A DNA stretch of 64,000 bases from Paenibacillus sp. PL91 (GTDB lineage: Bacteria; Bacillota; Bacilli; Paenibacillales; Paenibacillaceae). The stretch covers positions 496,001 to 560,000 of the forward strand of contig NZ_JABBYG020000003.1 in the NCBI RefSeq assembly GCF_012935325.2. The letters run 5' to 3'. Both the position numbers and the translations under genes were made by a program. The notes beneath the pieces are model-generated. The model saw only the letters and a list, made by a program, of their open reading frames with translations. It ran no database searches and had not been told where the DNA came from. Positions 61,907-64,000 of the stretch are shown here, one piece after another. Numbering within the stretch: position 1 is the first letter of the stretch; the number at the start of each line of letters is the position of its first letter.

Positions 61907-61922
61907 TTGTTAGTGCTTACAT
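61907..61922. promoter_or_regulatory. cre site (CcpA) in the xylA promoter
   Basis: On the minus strand ATGTAAGCACTAACAA; compared with WTGNAARCGNWWNCAW one mismatch (G to A at the centre). It overlaps the predicted xylA transcript start, so CcpA would block initiation or early elongation when glucose is present. Confidence 0.65.
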
Positions 61923-61924
61923 TT

Positions 61925-61954
61925 AGAATAACACGCTTCAACTTAGTTTGTCTA
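61925..61954 (-). promoter_or_regulatory. xylA promoter
   Basis: On the minus strand TAGACA (61949-61954), 18 bases, TATTCT (61925-61930). The -35 lies inside the XylR operator. Confidence 0.55.
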
Positions 61955-61968
61955 TTAAACAAACTAAG
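61942..61968. promoter_or_regulatory. XylR operator (xylO)
   Basis: CTTAGTTTGT (61942-61951) and ACAAACTAAG (61959-61968), a perfect 10-bp inverted repeat with 7-base centre. Matches the Bacillus xyl operator arms (TTAGTTTGT/ACAAACTAA). Lies between the divergent xylA and xylR genes. Confidence 0.9.
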
Positions 61969-61983
61969 TTTTTGTGTTACACT
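61955..61983 (+). promoter_or_regulatory. Candidate xylR promoter
   Basis: TTAAAC (61955-61960), 17 bases, TACACT (61978-61983) preceded by TGT (extended -10). It overlaps the operator, so XylR may also repress its own gene. Confidence 0.4.
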
Positions 61984-62101
61984 AGCAATAACTTATTCCC
62001 AGCTCATAAAACGCTTTTTGAGTATGCTCCTCAAGCAAGCTCCATATTCGACATTTCGTGCTACAATGATAAATATTGTGACTTGGACGGAGGCTTTCAG
62101 T

Positions 62102-63262
62102 ATGAAATTAAAACCAACAGGAGATTTAGCGCTCATCAAAAAAATAAATACGGCTATCGTACTTGAATCCGTTCTGAAGCATGCGCCGCTCTCGCGAGCG
62201 CAAATATCCGAGCGGACCGGCCTTAATAAGGCGACGGTGTCCAGTCTCGTTCAAGATTTGATCGACAACCATCTTGTTCTGGAAAACGGGCCGGGACTAT
62301 CGAGCGGCGGACGCAAGCCTGTCATGCTGTTATTCAATGGAACCGCAGGTTATGCTGTCGGCATTGATCTCGGCGTTAACTATATTCGTGGCATGCTAGT
62401 CGACTTGGAAGGCAATGTGATTACAGAGCATCAGAGCAAGCTGAAGCAGCAGGATGCCAACCATGTCATTGGGCAGCTAGAGTCATGCATCGAGCTTCTT
62501 ATCCATGAAGCGCCCGAGAGCCCTTATGGCGTTGTCGGCATCGGCGTTGGCGTACCAGGCATAGTCGACGATAACGGAACGATTCTGTTTGCTCCAAATT
62601 TAAAGTGGCATCAGGTGGAGCTGCAGTCGCAGCTTGAAGAACGCTTCAAGCTGCCGGTAACGATAGACAATGAAGCAAATGCAGGAGCTCAGGGCGAACA
62701 GAAATACGGCGCAGGGCGCGGCATACCGAACCAAATCTACGTCAGCGTCGGAATCGGGATTGGAACGGGAATTATTTTGAGCAAGGAGCTGTACAAGGGA
62801 GCTTCCGGATTCTCCGGCGAGCTTGGCCATCTCTCGATTGAGTATGACGGCAAGCCGTGCAGCTGCGGCAATCGCGGCTGCTGGGAGCTGTACGCTTCCG
62901 AGAATGCTTTGCTTGAGCGCGCAGCATCGCTGGGCTTCGAAAATTTGGAGGAGCTGCTTATCGCTGCGGCTGCTGGAGATGAGCGAGTTATCGAGCTGAT
63001 ACGCTCGATTGGCGACTATTTGGGCGCGGGCATTGCGAATATCGTCAACGTGTTTAATCCGAATGTCGTTATCATCGGCAACCGCATGAGCCGAGCTGCC
63101 GAATGGCTGGGACCAGCCGTACAAGCAGCTGTCGATCAGCGAACGCTTCCTTATCACCGTGAGCGAATGCGCATTCTTTTCGCAGAGCTTCAAGATCAAT
63201 CCGCTGTCCGTGGGGCTGCGTATTACGCCATCAGCAGGTTTTTCACAAAAATTAAAAGCTAA
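62102..63262 (+). CDS. xylR: Xylose repressor, ROK family
   Basis: 386 residues from the ATG at 62102 with ACGGAGG eight bases upstream; the frame is open to 61781 across the promoter and xylA start, but that part is not coding. Helix-turn-helix at about residues 31-52 (SRAQISERTGLNKATVSSLV), then a ROK sugar-binding domain: VGIDLGVNYIRGMLVDLEGN, GIGVGVPGIVDDNGT, GFSGELGHLSIEYDGKPC and the zinc motif CSCGNRGCWE. Represses xylAB in the absence of xylose. Divergent from xylA. Confidence 0.95.
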   Translation: MKLKPTGDLALIKKINTAIVLESVLKHAPLSRAQISERTGLNKATVSSLVQDLIDNHLVLENGPGLSSGGRKPVMLLFNGTAGYAVGIDLGVNYIRGMLVDLEGNVITEHQSKLKQQDANHVIGQLESCIELLIHEAPESPYGVVGIGVGVPGIVDDNGTILFAPNLKWHQVELQSQLEERFKLPVTIDNEANAGAQGEQKYGAGRGIPNQIYVSVGIGIGTGIILSKELYKGASGFSGELGHLSIEYDGKPCSCGNRGCWELYASENALLERAASLGFENLEELLIAAAAGDERVIELIRSIGDYLGAGIANIVNVFNPNVVIIGNRMSRAAEWLGPAVQAAVDQRTLPYHRERMRILFAELQDQSAVRGAAYYAISRFFTKIKS

Positions 63263-63267
63263 ATATG

Positions 63268-63320
63268 AAGCAGGAGCTGCTCCGATGACTTGAGACAAAT
63301 CGGGCAGCTCCTGCTTATTT
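63268..63320. terminator. Bidirectional intrinsic terminator
   Basis: AAGCAGGAGCTGC-t-CCGAT pairs with ATCGG-GCAGCTCCTGCTT. Between xylR and the convergent truncated gene. Confidence 0.82.
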
Positions 63321-64000
63321 ATTGAACACGATGAACGCCAACGGTATTCAGCGTACTCCCTTCAATCGACACTTCAGCAATTGACTCCTTGATGGTTCCA
63401 TTCGAGTAGTAAGCTGTAAATACAAACTGTAATTTTCCTTGCTCGAGCTCTGCAAAAGCATGATCCCATAGCTCGCCGCTCCAGCTCGTTTGCGCAGCAT
63501 TGCTTTTATCTAGCGCTGCTAAATAGCTCGACATCTTAACTTGGACCCGCTCCGCCTTCGTCGCCGTCCCTGTCATCGTCGTATCCGCCTTTAGCACAAA
63601 CTTCTCGCCAGCCCAAAAAACCGAATAGCCGCGCGGAGAATCAGGTTTGCCTGTCTTTTCTAAATTATAGTCAATCCGTCGCTCATCCCATTGGACCGTA
63701 TGCTTCACAAAGCCTGCAACATGAAGCGGCAGCACCTGTACCAGCTTGGTTATACTGACCGGATCGGCAATCCCGTCGCTTACCGTAATTTTCATACTCC
63801 AGGATCCAACCGTTGTCAGTTTTAGAGAAGGGCCTTTAGCCGGATAGGCTGGACCATTCACCGTGTAGGAATAGCTGCTTTGGGCCCCAAAAGGACTCGT
63901 CAGCTCATAAGCAATCGAAAGCGTATTACCGTCCGGATCAGCCGCATTCGAAGAGAACGTGGTCAAATCTCCCTCGTACACCGGCTTCGGCGACCAGTCA
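63319..64000 (-). CDS. C-terminal part of a surface protein with Ig/PKD-like domains (truncated by the window)
   Basis: The frame is open to the window edge with codons for WSPKPVYEGDL before the first internal GTG at 63981, so the real start lies beyond position 64000. 227 codons of beta-rich sequence are visible. SSNAADPDGNTLSIAYELTSP and SDGIADPVSITKLVQV are typical of PKD/cadherin-like Ig folds (D-P-D-G-N turn); the rest has WSMKITVSDG and YSVFWAGEKFVLKAD. Likely extracellular; similar modules occur on large Paenibacillus wall proteins. Function unknown. Confidence 0.6.
   Translation of the reverse strand, partial: DWSPKPVYEGDLTTFSSNAADPDGNTLSIAYELTSPFGAQSSYSYTVNGPAYPAKGPSLKLTTVGSWSMKITVSDGIADPVSITKLVQVLPLHVAGFVKHTVQWDERRIDYNLEKTGKPDSPRGYSVFWAGEKFVLKADTTMTGTATKAERVQVKMSSYLAALDKSNAAQTSWSGELWDHAFAELEQGKLQFVFTAYYSNGTIKESIAEVSIEGSTLNTVGVHRVQ

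Noticed and set aside
61781-62101. N-terminal extension of XylR
   Set aside because: It would cross the xylA start, operator and both promoters; the ATG at 62102 has a proper ribosome site and family-typical N-terminus.
1-64000. tRNA, rRNA or riboswitch genes
   Set aside because: No conserved tRNA arms, rRNA segments or known riboswitch cores were recognised on reading the intergenic regions; a covariance search would be decisive.

Overview
The window looks like a chromosomal stretch from a Paenibacillus-type member of the Firmicutes. The evidence is coherent: KapB, AcpS, a BrxA/B bacilliredoxin, a YpgR/CvfC-type protein and a KinB-like kinase; 'copper amine oxidase-like' stalk domains; many TTG/GTG starts behind strong AGGAGG ribosome sites; Fur boxes; and a xyl locus with a Bacillus-type XylR operator and a cre site. 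Nearly all genes have ordinary core or metabolic functions. I see no rRNA, tRNA, prophage, transposase or cas gene.

Layout. 0-0.6 kb: tail of an M23 peptidase and a bactofilin. 0.6-2.3 kb: ABC exporter pair. 2.4-5.1 kb: operon PilZ protein, mannose-1-P guanylyltransferase, signal-peptidase-like protein, small CxxC protein, divergent from an XRE regulator (c-di-GMP-linked exopolysaccharide is a reasonable inference). 5.6-10.6 kb: a 51-codon small gene and gltB. 11-16.6 kb: SGNH hydrolase, kapB, glycolipid glycosyltransferase, malic enzyme, VTT-family membrane protein. 16.6-22 kb: CDF transporter, then a Fur-controlled siderophore uptake system (binding protein divergent from two permeases and an ATPase). 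22-29 kb: alpha-glucoside module (GH13 enzyme, two CUT1 permeases, binding protein, LacI regulator). 29-34 kb: ABC-F protein, Gfo/Idh oxidoreductase, MBL hydrolase. 34-36.4 kb: CvfC-like protein followed by a seven-copy 124-bp repeat array. 36.4-46.2 kb: transglutaminase, hydrolase, KDPG aldolase, mutY, AraC regulator, cytochrome c, acpS, copper proteins. 46.3-52.6 kb: a possible polysaccharide-degrading pair, kinase-like protein, nadE, bacilliredoxin, small proteins. 52.7-58.7 kb: acetyltransferase, orphan histidine kinase, lipase, flavoprotein, PAS-PAS-HTH protein. 59-63.3 kb: xylBA and xylR. The end is a truncated surface protein.

The most unusual material is non-coding. (1) A 123-124 bp unit repeated seven times at 35.4-36.2 kb, each carrying two near-identical perfect hairpins that differ by a compensatory base pair. 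(2) A family of about 39-bp hairpin repeats found at two loci 6 kb apart (26.1 and 32.4 kb), in both cases abutting the ribosome site of a downstream gene. (3) A four-fold 13-bp tandem array of operator-like palindromes in front of the LacI-family gene, matching a single operator before the sugar ABC operon. (4) A 59-bp tandem hairpin pair near 15.7 kb. (5) An orphan, near-perfect Shine-Dalgarno sequence far upstream of the sugar-binding-protein start. All database comparisons remain to be done; family names rest on motifs read by eye.
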